From an uncultured Oscillibacter sp. (GTDB lineage: Bacteria; Bacillota; Clostridia; Oscillospirales; Oscillospiraceae), in contig CAJOHW010000013.1 in NCBI GenBank assembly GCA_905234565.1, positions 1-36,092 on the forward strand: 36,092 bases of DNA, given 5' to 3'. Shown piece by piece: positions 7,673 through 15,535 of the stretch. The position numbers were made by a program, and so were the translations under genes. Each line of letters begins with the position of its first letter. The stretch's first letter is position 1. The notes beneath the pieces were generated by a model. The model had not been told where the DNA came from and searched no databases. It was given only the letters and a program-made list of their open reading frames with translations.

Positions 7673-7742
7673 GAACTTGTTACTACAAGCCGCAGGTCTC
7701 AAAATGTCAGGCAAACGTCGGACAAAGGAAGGGAGAGATCGT

Positions 7743-9638
7743 ATGAAAGAACGGGTCCAGAAATTTGGACGCTTCCTCAGCGGCATGGTCATGCCCAACA
7801 TCGGAGCGTTCATCGCGTGGGGCTTCATCACCGCCCTGTTCATCCCGGACGGCTGGTTCCCCAACGAGAGAATCAACGAGATGGTCAGTCCCATGCTGAA
7901 CTACCTGCTGCCGCTCCTCATCGGCTACACCGGAGGCCGGATGCTGGCGGACCAGAAGGGCGCGGTGACGGGCGCTATCGCCACCCTGGGTGTCATCGTA
8001 GGCGTACCGGGCACTCCCATGTTCATTGGCGCCATGATTGCGGGGCCCCTTGGCGGCTGGTGCATTAAGAAATTTGACCAGGCCATGGAGGGACACATCC
8101 CCGCCGGGTTTGAGATGCTGGTGAACAACTTCTCCGTGGGTATCATCGGCGGCGTGCTGGCGGTGCTGTCCATGTTCGTCATCGGGCCTGTGTGCAGCGC
8201 CCTGACCGGCATTCTGGGCGCGGGCGTAGGCTTCCTGGTGGGCCATGGCCTCCTGCCCCTCACCGCCATTCTGGTGGAACCCGCCAAGGTGCTGTTCCTG
8301 AACAACGCCATTAACCACGGCGTATTCACCCCCATCGGCGTACAGCAGGCCACGGAACTCGGCAAGTCCATCCTGTTCATGATTGAGTCCAACCCCGGCC
8401 CCGGATTGGGCCTCCTGCTGGCCTATGTGGTGGCGGGCAAGGGTTCCTCCAAGTCCTCCGCCGCCGGCGCGGCCTTCATCCAGTTCGTGGGCGGCATCCA
8501 CGAGCTGTACTTCCCCTTCGTCCTCATGAACCCCATCCTGATTCTGGGGCCCATGACCGGCAACATCGTGGGCATCTTCCTGCTGCAGCTCCTGGGCGGC
8601 GGCCTGAAAGCGGCGGCCTCCCCGGGCTCCATCATCGCGGAACTGCTCATGACCCCCAGAGGCGCGTACTTTGCCAACATCGTGGGCATTGCGGCGGCCT
8701 GCGCCGTCAGTTTCGTGGTGACGCTGGCCCTTATGAAACTGTTCGTCCGTGAGGAAGCCGAGGGCGACTTTGAGGCGGCACAGGCGGCTCTGGCGGAGAG
8801 CAAGGCCATCGCCAAGGGACAGGTCCCCGCCGCCAACGCCGTGTACGTAGACCCCAGGGACGTGAAGAAGATCGTCTTTGCCTGCGACGCGGGCATGGGT
8901 TCCTCCGCCATGGGCGCGACAATGCTCCGCAATAAGCTCAAAGGCGCGGGCATCACCGACATCACCGTGGTTCACGCCCCGGTGTCCGAAGTCCCCAAGG
9001 ACTGCCAGATCATCGTCACCCACCACGAGCTGTCCGCCCGGGCCGCCAACGACAATCCGGGCGTGCGGATTATCCCCATTAAGAACTTCATGGGCGCTCC
9101 CGAATACGACGCCCTTGTCACCGAAATGGTAGAGGGCCGTGGCGCCGCCGGGGCCCAGAGCGCCGGAAGCGTCCACGCGGCGGAGGCCGACAAAGTCCAG
9201 GCCGGAGAGATCCTGCTGAAAAAGGAGAACATCAAGCTGGGACTGAAACCCGTGGCGCCGGAACAGGCGATCCGGGACTGCGGCCGCATGATGGTGGAAG
9301 CCGGCATCGTGGAGGAAGGCTACATCGAGGGCATGATTGAGCGGAACAAGAGCTTCCCTGTGGCCATCGGCAACCATGTGGCGATTCCCCACGGCACCAA
9401 TGAGGCCCGGAAGTTCATCATTCACAACGGCCTGGTGTGTATGACCTATCCCGATGGCATTGCCTGGGATGAGGATACCGTGAAACTGGTGGTGGGCATT
9501 GCCGTGAAGGACGGCGGAGACCACGTGGATGTGCTGGGAGCCGTGGCGGAAGCCGCCGACACGGAGGAGGCCACAGACGCCCTGGTGTCCAGCGGAGATG
9601 TGGACCTCATTTACAAAAAGCTCAACGGTTTGGCGTAA
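7743..9638 (+). CDS. mtlA: PTS mannitol-type EIICBA permease
   Basis: A membrane transporter that imports and phosphorylates a hexitol, most likely mannitol, using phosphate from EI/HPr (631 aa). The membrane EIIC domain comes first (about residues 1-345), starting GRFLSGMVMPNIGAFIAWG as in MtlA and containing GGIHELYFPFVLMNP. The EIIB domain follows with VFACDAGMGSSAMG and phospho-acceptor Cys381. The EIIA domain comes last with NHVAIPHGT and phospho-acceptor His550. These match the fused layout of E. coli MtlA. ATG 7743 is chosen because of the GGGAGAG site upstream; the frame extends further but the N-terminus matches the family here. No mtlD or mtlR is in the window. It is convergent with the HPr-lactate dehydrogenase fusion. 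Confidence 0.93.
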   Translation: MKERVQKFGRFLSGMVMPNIGAFIAWGFITALFIPDGWFPNERINEMVSPMLNYLLPLLIGYTGGRMLADQKGAVTGAIATLGVIVGVPGTPMFIGAMIAGPLGGWCIKKFDQAMEGHIPAGFEMLVNNFSVGIIGGVLAVLSMFVIGPVCSALTGILGAGVGFLVGHGLLPLTAILVEPAKVLFLNNAINHGVFTPIGVQQATELGKSILFMIESNPGPGLGLLLAYVVAGKGSSKSSAAGAAFIQFVGGIHELYFPFVLMNPILILGPMTGNIVGIFLLQLLGGGLKAAASPGSIIAELLMTPRGAYFANIVGIAAACAVSFVVTLALMKLFVREEAEGDFEAAQAALAESKAIAKGQVPAANAVYVDPRDVKKIVFACDAGMGSSAMGATMLRNKLKGAGITDITVVHAPVSEVPKDCQIIVTHHELSARAANDNPGVRIIPIKNFMGAPEYDALVTEMVEGRGAAGAQSAGSVHAAEADKVQAGEILLKKENIKLGLKPVAPEQAIRDCGRMMVEAGIVEEGYIEGMIERNKSFPVAIGNHVAIPHGTNEARKFIIHNGLVCMTYPDGIAWDEDTVKLVVGIAVKDGGDHVDVLGAVAEAADTEEATDALVSSGDVDLIYKKLNGLA

Positions 9639-9664
9639 AAAAATCGGACGTAGAAATCTGACTG

Positions 9665-9705
9665 AAAACACGCGGCAGGGGCTGAACGCTCCTGCCGCGT
9701 GTTTT
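9665..9705. terminator. Bidirectional terminator between mtlA and the HPr-LDH gene
   Basis: A 15-bp perfect stem (9665-9679 with 9691-9705) beginning AAAACACGC and ending GCGTGTTTT, so each strand ends in a U-run. It serves both convergent transcripts. Confidence 0.8.
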
Positions 9706-9732
9706 GCTCTTATATCGTGTATTTACAAAGCG

Positions 9733-11034
9733 TTATGCCTTGCACTCGCCTACGCCCAAGGGGTTGCCCTCGTTGAAGTTCCGGGCGTTTTCCAGGGTGG
9801 TTCCGGCAATGGCCTGCAATGCCTCCCGGGTGAAGAAGGCCTGGTGAGAGGTCAGCACCACGTTGGGAAACATCAGCAGACGCGCCAGATTCTCGTTCCG
9901 GGTGAAGTCGTCGGAGTGGTCCGTGTACACATAGGCGTCCTCGTCCTCATAGACATCCAGGGCTACCGCGTGGAACTTTCCGGCCTTCAGGGCGGCGATC
10001 AGGGCCTCCGTATCAATGAGGGCGCCCCGTCCGGCGTTCACCAGCATGGCGTCGTCCTTCATGTGGGAGATGGCCTCCGCGTCGAGAATGTGGAAGGTGC
10101 CGCCCTCTCCCATGAACAGAGGCACGTGGAGGGACACCAGGTCCGCCCGTTCCAGCACCGTGAACTTGTCGGCGTAGGTCAGCAGACCCTCGTCCACCAG
10201 CTTCTGGTTGGGATAGGCGTCCCAGGCCAGGACCGTCATGCCGAAGCCCTTGCAGATCCGGGCAAAGCACTGGCCAATCTGACCGGTGCCAATGATGCCC
10301 GCCACCTTGTTGTGGAGGTCCACGCCCATGAGGCCGTTGAGGGAGAAGTTGTTGTCCTTCACCCGGTAAATGGCCTTGTGCAGGCGGCGGTTGGCGGCCA
10401 TGATGATGGCCATGGCGTGTTCCGCTACCGCGTAGGGGGAGTAGGCGGGCACCCGCACCACCGTCAGGCCCCGGGCCTCCGCCGCCTTCAAATCCACGTT
10501 GTTAAAGCCCATGCAGCGCAGCAGCACCAGCCGCACGCCCCCGTCAGCCAGGATGTCCACCACCTTGGCCGGGCACTCGTCGTTGACGAAGATGCACACC
10601 GCGTCATAGCCCTTGGCAAGATAGGCGGTTTCCTCCGTGAGGCGGGTGGTGAAGAAGGTAATATCACAGTTGAAGGTGCCCTCACCCTTGTCCTTGATGA
10701 GCTCGCTGAAAAACAGTTGGTCATAGTCCTTGGTGCCGAAAAAGGCGATTTTCAGCACGTCCACCTTTTTCTTCTCCGCAAACGTGTCGTTGAGGATCTT
10801 CTCCACCTGGGCCAGGGATCCGGCCTCGTCGCCGCCCTCGGCGCTGATCTCCAGCACGGAACCCTTCCCCGCGTGGAGAGACAGGAGCTGCAAGACATTG
10901 TTGCCGTTGGCGGTCTTGCCGTTGCACTTGACGGTGATCTGGGAGGGAATCTTGACGCAGGCTTGGGCGAGAATCGCCGCGGGGCGGGCATGGATGCCAA
11001 AGGGATTGGTCACTTCAAACTGGATGGTCTGCAT
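9733..11034 (-). CDS. HPr domain fused to LdhA-type D-lactate dehydrogenase
   Basis: A 433-aa two-domain protein. Residues 1 to about 88 are a full HPr phosphocarrier domain: NPFGIHARPAA has phospho-acceptor His15 at its canonical number. The regulatory Ser46 position reads Asn (GKTANGNNVLQLLSL), so HprK should not be able to phosphorylate it there. Residues about 95-433 are an NAD-dependent D-2-hydroxyacid dehydrogenase closest in pattern to fermentative LdhA: SPYAVAEHAM, NNFSLNGLMGVDL, the Rossmann loop GIIGTGQIGQ with Asp after VLAW, and catalytic Arg336, Glu363 and His397 (VLTSHQAFFT). It would reduce pyruvate to D-lactate with NADH. The ORF is unbroken and has one AAGGAGG site 9 nt before ATG 11034, so this is a real fusion rather than two genes. 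Coupling of the two activities is inference. Confidence 0.9.
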   Translation of the reverse strand: MQTIQFEVTNPFGIHARPAAILAQACVKIPSQITVKCNGKTANGNNVLQLLSLHAGKGSVLEISAEGGDEAGSLAQVEKILNDTFAEKKKVDVLKIAFFGTKDYDQLFFSELIKDKGEGTFNCDITFFTTRLTEETAYLAKGYDAVCIFVNDECPAKVVDILADGGVRLVLLRCMGFNNVDLKAAEARGLTVVRVPAYSPYAVAEHAMAIIMAANRRLHKAIYRVKDNNFSLNGLMGVDLHNKVAGIIGTGQIGQCFARICKGFGMTVLAWDAYPNQKLVDEGLLTYADKFTVLERADLVSLHVPLFMGEGGTFHILDAEAISHMKDDAMLVNAGRGALIDTEALIAALKAGKFHAVALDVYEDEDAYVYTDHSDDFTRNENLARLLMFPNVVLTSHQAFFTREALQAIAGTTLENARNFNEGNPLGVGECKA

Positions 11035-11107
11035 ACCTTTCTTCCTCCTTGCGGCCCGGACGGCGCACCGCCTCCGGACCTTTGTCAGATTTGTGGGACC
11101 TGAGAGT

Positions 11108-11160
11108 ATCATATAACATTTCCCCTGGAAATACCAGCCCTTTTGAGAAATTTTTGTCAA
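11108..11160 (-). promoter_or_regulatory. Candidate promoter region of the HPr-LDH gene with Rex-like operator
   Basis: Minus strand: a perfect TTGACA (11155-11160) has only a poor -10 (TGGTAT, 11131-11136) at 18 bp, while a good TATGAT (11108-11113) lacks a good -35. The exact start is therefore uncertain. TTGAGAAATTTTTGTCAA (11143-11160) overlaps the -35 and matches the Rex consensus TTGTGAAWWWWTTCACAA at 15 of 18 positions. Confidence 0.45.
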
Positions 11161-11208
11161 TAAAAATAAAACGTTCTTCTCAGCGCCCTGTGAGGGAGTT
11201 TTCCCGCC

Positions 11209-11237
11209 TTGAAATGCCGGGGAAACTGTGTTACACT
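11209..11237 (+). promoter_or_regulatory. Promoter of the DUF1624-GTPase operon
   Basis: TTGAAA (11209-11214), 17 bp, TACACT (11232-11237), about 40 bp upstream of the ATG. Confidence 0.5.
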
Positions 11238-11278
11238 GTGATGGGATAAATCCATGGAGGGAAAGGGGGCGCGGCGGT

Positions 11279-12016
11279 ATGGCGGAGAGTACACGGTCCG
11301 GACAGCGGTGGGATCTCCTGGATACCCTCCGGGGGATTACGCTTCTCAGCATGATCCTCTACCACGCCTGCTGGGATCTGGTGTGGATTTGGAACTATGA
11401 CTGGGGCTGGTACCGGTCTCAGGGGGCCTTTTTCTGGCAGCAGAGCATCTGCTGGACCTTTCTGCTCCTGTCCGGGTTCTGCTTCTCCCTGGGACGCCGT
11501 CCGGTCCGGCGGGGAATCATCATCTTTTTCTGGGGCGGCGTCATTATGGCGGTGACGGCCCTGGCAATACCAGACAATCCGGTGTTTTTCGGGGTGCTGT
11601 CCCTGCTGGGCAGCGCCGCCCTGCTGACCGCCGCCGCCTGTCCCCTGCTGCGGCGGATCCCCGCTCCGGTGGGACTGGCCGGAAGCTTTGCCCTCTTTGT
11701 CCTCACCCGGAACCTCAGCGGCGGCACCGCCGTGTTCGGCTTAATCCGCCTTCCCTCCTGGCTCTATCGGAATCCCTTCACCGCCTGCTTCGGGTTCCCC
11801 CCTGCCAGGTTCGTCTCCTCCGACTACTTTCCCCTGCTGCCCTGGCTGTTTCTCTACTGGACCGGGTACTTTCTCTTTTCCCTTCGGCCCTGGCGGTTCC
11901 CCTCCTGCCGGGTCCCGGTCCTCACCGCCATGGGACGGCGGTCCCTGCTCATCTACCTGCTGCATCAGCCTGTGCTCTACGCCCTGCTGTGGGTCTGGAG
12001 CACGTGGCACCGTTGA
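11279..12016 (+). CDS. DUF1624 (HGSNAT-like) membrane protein
   Basis: A polytopic membrane protein of 245 aa with the DUF1624 signature LDTLRGITLLSMILYHACWDL near the N-terminus, several hydrophobic helices, and the end MGRRSLLIYLLHQPVLYALL seen in membrane acyltransferase-like families. A membrane acyltransferase role is possible from the family resemblance to heparan-alpha-glucosaminide N-acetyltransferase, but no substrate is known. The start chosen has AAAGGGGG about 10 nt upstream; an earlier in-frame ATG at 11228 overlaps the promoter and is unlikely. The stop is 16 nt before the next gene, whose ribosome site begins right at the stop, so the two are co-transcribed. Confidence 0.82.
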   Translation: MAESTRSGQRWDLLDTLRGITLLSMILYHACWDLVWIWNYDWGWYRSQGAFFWQQSICWTFLLLSGFCFSLGRRPVRRGIIIFFWGGVIMAVTALAIPDNPVFFGVLSLLGSAALLTAAACPLLRRIPAPVGLAGSFALFVLTRNLSGGTAVFGLIRLPSWLYRNPFTACFGFPPARFVSSDYFPLLPWLFLYWTGYFLFSLRPWRFPSCRVPVLTAMGRRSLLIYLLHQPVLYALLWVWSTWHR

Positions 12017-12032
12017 GAGGAGGCGCGGTCTC

Positions 12033-14681
12033 ATGCGGCGGTCTGTCGTCGGCATCCTGGCCCATGTGGACGCCGGGAAAACCACCCTCTCCGAGGCCCT
12101 GCTGTTCCGTTCCGGAACCCTCCGGGCCATGGGACGGGTGGACCACGGGGACGCGTTTTTGGATACGGACGCTTTAGAACGGGAGCGGGGCATTACGATT
12201 TTCTCCAAATGCGCACGGTTCACGTTTGAGGACTGGGAGGCGGTCCTCCTGGACACCCCGGGCCACGTGGATTTCTCCGCGGAGACGGAGCGGGTTTTGG
12301 GAGTCCTGGACTGCGCCATTGTCCTTATCAGCGGCACCGACGGCGTCCAGAGCCACACCCGGACCCTGTGGAACCTGCTGTCCCGGCACAAAGTCCCTGC
12401 CTTTCTCTTTGTCAACAAGATGGACCTGGACGGGGCGGACCGGGACCGGGTACTGGAAGATCTGAAAGCTGGACTGTCCGGCTCTATTGTGGATTTTGGC
12501 GGGCCGCCGGAGGCCGTGGCGGAGGAGGCGGCCTTGTGTGAGGAGGGGGTGTTGGAGCGGTATCTGGACTCCGGCACCGTATCGGAGGCAGATCTGCGCC
12601 GCCTCATCGGGGAGCGGAAACTGTTCCCCTGCTTCTTCGGCTCCGCCCTGAAATTAGACGGGGTAGACCCGTTTCTGTCCGCCCTGGCCCGGTATGCCCC
12701 CTCTCCCGCCTACGGCCCGGAATTCGGGGCCAGAATCTTCAAAATCACCCGGGATCCCCAGGGGAAGCGCCTGACCTGGCTGAAAGTCACCGGCGGCGTC
12801 CTCCGGGCAAAGCAGACCCTCTCCCACGGCGATCCCCAAGTCAAGAGCGGGTGGGCGGAAAAAGCGGATCAGCTCCGGCTCTACTCCGGAAAGAAATACC
12901 AGCCCATAGAAACAGCAGAAGCCGGGACGATCTGCGCCGTGACAGGGCTGCGGCAGTCCCGGGTGGGAGAGGGCCTGGGGTTTGAACGGGACGATCCGGG
13001 GCCATCCTTAGAACCGGTGCTCTCCTACCGGGTCCTGCCCCTGGACGGTACGGATCCCCATACCGCTTTAGAAGCCCTGCGGCAGCTGGAAGAAGAAGAT
13101 CCCCAGCTCCATGTGGTGTGGGATGAAGGGTCCCACGCCCTCCACGTCCGGCTCATGGGGGAAATCCAGCTGGAAGTCCTCCGGCGGGTCCTCCGGGACC
13201 GCTTCGGCATGGACGCCGCTTTCGGCGACGCCGCCATTGTCTATCGGGAAACCATCGCCGCCCCGGCGGTGGGCGTGGGCCACTTTGAGCCTCTGCGCCA
13301 CTACGCGGAAGTCCATCTCCTGCTGGAACCCCTGCCCACTGGCAGCGGGTTACAGTTGGCCTCCCGCTGCCCGGAGGATGCCTTAGACCGGAACTGGCAG
13401 CGGCTGATCTTAACCCATTTGGCAGAGCGGGAACATCCCGGCGTCCTGACCGGGTCCCCTATTACGGATCTGCGCATCACTTTGACGGCGGGCCGTGCCC
13501 ACCTAAAACACACGGAGGGCGGCGACTTCCGGGAGGCCACTTATCGGGCGGTGCGGCAGGGCCTCATGGGAGCGGAGTGCGTGCTGCTGGAACCCTGGTA
13601 CGCTTTCCGGCTGGAACTCCCCGCCTCCTATGTGGGGCGGGCCATCACGGACCTTCAGCGGATGGGCGGGGACTTCCGGCCTCCGGAGACGGAGGGGGAG
13701 ACGGTGGTCCTGACCGGATCCGCCCCGGTGTCCGGCATGAAGGAGTACGCCGCGGAGGTCCGGGCCTACTCCCGGGGCCTGGGACAGCTGTCCCTGGGGG
13801 TGTCCGGTTTCCGTCCCTGCCCCGATCAGGAGGCCGTCGTTGCTTCCATCGGCTACGATCCGGAGCGGGACATCGCCAATCCCACAGGATCCGTGTTCTG
13901 CGCCCACGGAGCCGGGTATGTGGTCCCCTGGTTTCAAGTTCCCGATTTGGCCCATATTCCGGTGGAGGCCCGTCCAAAAGAACGACAGGAAGCCGCCGCC
14001 CCCAGCCGGTCCGGTTCTTCGCCGAAACCTGTGGATTTCGCCGGAACCCTGGCCCAGGAGAAGGAACTGAAAGCCATTTTTGAGCGGACCTACGGTCCCG
14101 CCAAAGAGCGCCGGGAAGTTCAGGTCCGGCAGCCGGAACCCCCGGCCCCAGTTCAGTCCGCCAAACTTCCGGAAGGACCGGAGTACCTGCTGGTAGACGG
14201 CTATAACATCATTTATGCCTGGGAGGAACTGTCCGCCGTGGCCCGGGAAAACCTGGACGCCGCCCGGACCTTGCTCTGCGATCTGCTGTGCGAGTACCAG
14301 GGAATGCGGGGGTGCGTGGTCATCGTGGTGTTCGACGCCTACAAGGTCCGGGGAAATCCCGGGTCCCATGAGAAGTATCACAACATCCATGTGGTCTACA
14401 CCAAGGAGGCGGAGACGGCGGACGCCTATATTGAGCGGGCCACCTATGAGATTGGCCGGGGACACCGGATCCGGGTGGCCACCTCCGACGGGCCGGAACA
14501 GCTGATCATCCTGGGCCACGGGGCCCTGCGCCTGCCCGCCTCCCTGTTCCGGGAAGAGATGGAACAGGTCCAGGGCCGTATCGCCCAGATCCTCTCCGCC
14601 CTCAACCGCCGGGAGAACACCGGCGTGGTCCGGGCCGCCATCGAACGGGCCCTGTCCCAAAGAAACCAGTCCGGCGCGTGA
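12033..14681 (+). CDS. EF-G/TetM-like translational GTPase fused to a Rae1/YacP NYN endonuclease domain
   Basis: An 882-aa protein. Residues 1 to about 630 form a complete EF-G-type GTPase close to ribosomal protection proteins: P-loop AHVDAGKTT (residues 10-18), RGITI switch I, DTPGH with His78, NKMD (128-131), then domains II-V, with domain V including EYAAEVRAYSRGLGQLSL. After a linker (about 640-715) comes an NYN/PIN-like domain of the YacP type with DGYNIIYAWEEL (Asp722), VVFDAY (Asp768), ETADAYIE (Asp797) and ATSDGPEQ (Asp819), matching the conserved acidic residues of B. subtilis Rae1, which cuts mRNA in the ribosomal A site. The GTPase could place the nuclease on the ribosome. Automatic tools may call it a tetracycline resistance protein; nothing here proves resistance. 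AGGAGG lies 9 nt before ATG. Confidence 0.9.
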   Translation: MRRSVVGILAHVDAGKTTLSEALLFRSGTLRAMGRVDHGDAFLDTDALERERGITIFSKCARFTFEDWEAVLLDTPGHVDFSAETERVLGVLDCAIVLISGTDGVQSHTRTLWNLLSRHKVPAFLFVNKMDLDGADRDRVLEDLKAGLSGSIVDFGGPPEAVAEEAALCEEGVLERYLDSGTVSEADLRRLIGERKLFPCFFGSALKLDGVDPFLSALARYAPSPAYGPEFGARIFKITRDPQGKRLTWLKVTGGVLRAKQTLSHGDPQVKSGWAEKADQLRLYSGKKYQPIETAEAGTICAVTGLRQSRVGEGLGFERDDPGPSLEPVLSYRVLPLDGTDPHTALEALRQLEEEDPQLHVVWDEGSHALHVRLMGEIQLEVLRRVLRDRFGMDAAFGDAAIVYRETIAAPAVGVGHFEPLRHYAEVHLLLEPLPTGSGLQLASRCPEDALDRNWQRLILTHLAEREHPGVLTGSPITDLRITLTAGRAHLKHTEGGDFREATYRAVRQGLMGAECVLLEPWYAFRLELPASYVGRAITDLQRMGGDFRPPETEGETVVLTGSAPVSGMKEYAAEVRAYSRGLGQLSLGVSGFRPCPDQEAVVASIGYDPERDIANPTGSVFCAHGAGYVVPWFQVPDLAHIPVEARPKERQEAAAPSRSGSSPKPVDFAGTLAQEKELKAIFERTYGPAKERREVQVRQPEPPAPVQSAKLPEGPEYLLVDGYNIIYAWEELSAVARENLDAARTLLCDLLCEYQGMRGCVVIVVFDAYKVRGNPGSHEKYHNIHVVYTKEAETADAYIERATYEIGRGHRIRVATSDGPEQLIILGHGALRLPASLFREEMEQVQGRIAQILSALNRRENTGVVRAAIERALSQRNQSGA

Positions 14682-14702
14682 ACGGACGGAACAACACGGC
14701 AC

Positions 14703-14731
14703 TTGTAAAATGACGGCGTATGTGATATGAT
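14703..14731 (+). promoter_or_regulatory. Promoter of the DivIVA-like gene
   Basis: TTGTAA (14703-14708), 17 bp, TATGAT (14726-14731) with an extended TGTGA. CTTGTA (14702-14707) and TACAAG (14731-14736) flank it as a 6-bp inverted repeat. Confidence 0.65.
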
Positions 14732-14815
14732 ACAAGGCAGGAAGGGATCATCTTTATGATTTCCTGTAAACATCACTCCTGTAACATCAGCAGAGATCAG
14801 GAAAGCGGTGGGGAT

Positions 14816-15472
14816 ATGGACAGTTATTCCATCAAAAGCGTGACCTTCGGCGGGTTCGACAAACTGGACGTGGTCCGCTATATCGAGAGCCTCTCCAAAA
14901 CCGCCGCCGGAGAAAAACAGGATTTGGAGGCCCGGGTCCGGGAGCTGGAGGATGAAACCCAGCGGCTCCAGGACCGGACAGCGGAGTTAGAGAGCCAGAT
15001 CGCCGATTTGCAGGCCCGGTTGGACGAGACCGCCGCTCAGAGGGACAAGCTCTCTTTGGACCTGGAACAGGAGACTGCCCGCCGGGAGGCCTTGGAACCC
15101 ATGCGGGACGCCGCCCGGGAACTGGAAGCCCTCCGTGAGGAGGTGGAGGCCCTGCGGCATGACGCCAACGCCTATGCCCAGTTCCGCAGCCAGGTGGGGG
15201 CCATTGAGTGCGAGGCCCGGGAGCGGGCCAACACCATCGAAATCGCCGCCGCCGAGCGGGTGCGCCGCACGGTGTCCGCATTCCATGAGCAGTACCAGGA
15301 TTTGATGCAGATCTTTGAAAGTACCGCCACCCATGTCACCGGGGAACTGCGCAAGGTACAGGTGAATCTCACCCAGCTGCCCCGGGTTATGGACCAGGCC
15401 GACACGGAACTGAAAGCCATGACCGACCAAATGCGCCGGAATGACGAGGAAGAAGCGCCGCCCAAGCCTTAA
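14816..15472 (+). CDS. DivIVA-like coiled-coil protein
   Basis: A 218-aa mostly helical protein. The N-terminus, MDSYSIKSVTFGGFDKLDVVRYI, resembles the DivIVA/GpsB start that binds membrane and partners. Residues about 30-120 are a long heptad-rich coiled coil (ELEDETQRLQDRTAELESQIADLQARL), followed by a second helical region and a charged tail. A role in cell division, polarity or wall synthesis is plausible for the family, but no specific partner is indicated. ATG 14816 is chosen because the DivIVA-like motif starts there and GGTGGGG lies just upstream; the frame begins 20 codons earlier without a ribosome site. It forms its own unit with promoter and terminator. Confidence 0.75.
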   Translation: MDSYSIKSVTFGGFDKLDVVRYIESLSKTAAGEKQDLEARVRELEDETQRLQDRTAELESQIADLQARLDETAAQRDKLSLDLEQETARREALEPMRDAARELEALREEVEALRHDANAYAQFRSQVGAIECEARERANTIEIAAAERVRRTVSAFHEQYQDLMQIFESTATHVTGELRKVQVNLTQLPRVMDQADTELKAMTDQMRRNDEEEAPPKP

Positions 15473-15494
15473 ACGCCTACAATCCGCTCTTTTT

Positions 15495-15526
15495 CGCCGC
15501 CCCATCCCAAACGGAATGGGGCGGCG
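15495..15526 (+). terminator. Terminator of the DivIVA-like gene
   Basis: An 11-bp stem, CGCCGCCCCAT (15495-15505) with ATGGGGCGGCG (15516-15526), then TCTTTT. It slightly precedes the stop of the convergent small gene and has no U-run on the other strand. Confidence 0.8.
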
Positions 15527-15535
15527 TCTTTTCCG

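Noticed and set aside
7673-7742. An antiterminator or riboswitch leader of mtlA
   Set aside because: The leader is about 65 nt with only a 5-bp CTTGT/ACAAG hairpin at its start and no terminator.
7707-9671. A 654-codon minus-strand frame over mtlA
   Set aside because: His/Gly/Gln-rich composition typical of an antisense shadow; the plus strand encodes intact EIICBA.
9733-11034. Two separate genes or a frameshift for HPr and LDH
   Set aside because: The frame is continuous, with no second ribosome site and no stop at the domain junction.
12033-14681. Calling the EF-G-like gene a tetracycline resistance determinant
   Set aside because: The similarity is to the whole protection/EF-G family, and the C-terminal nuclease domain is absent from classic TetM; no mobile context supports a resistance gene.
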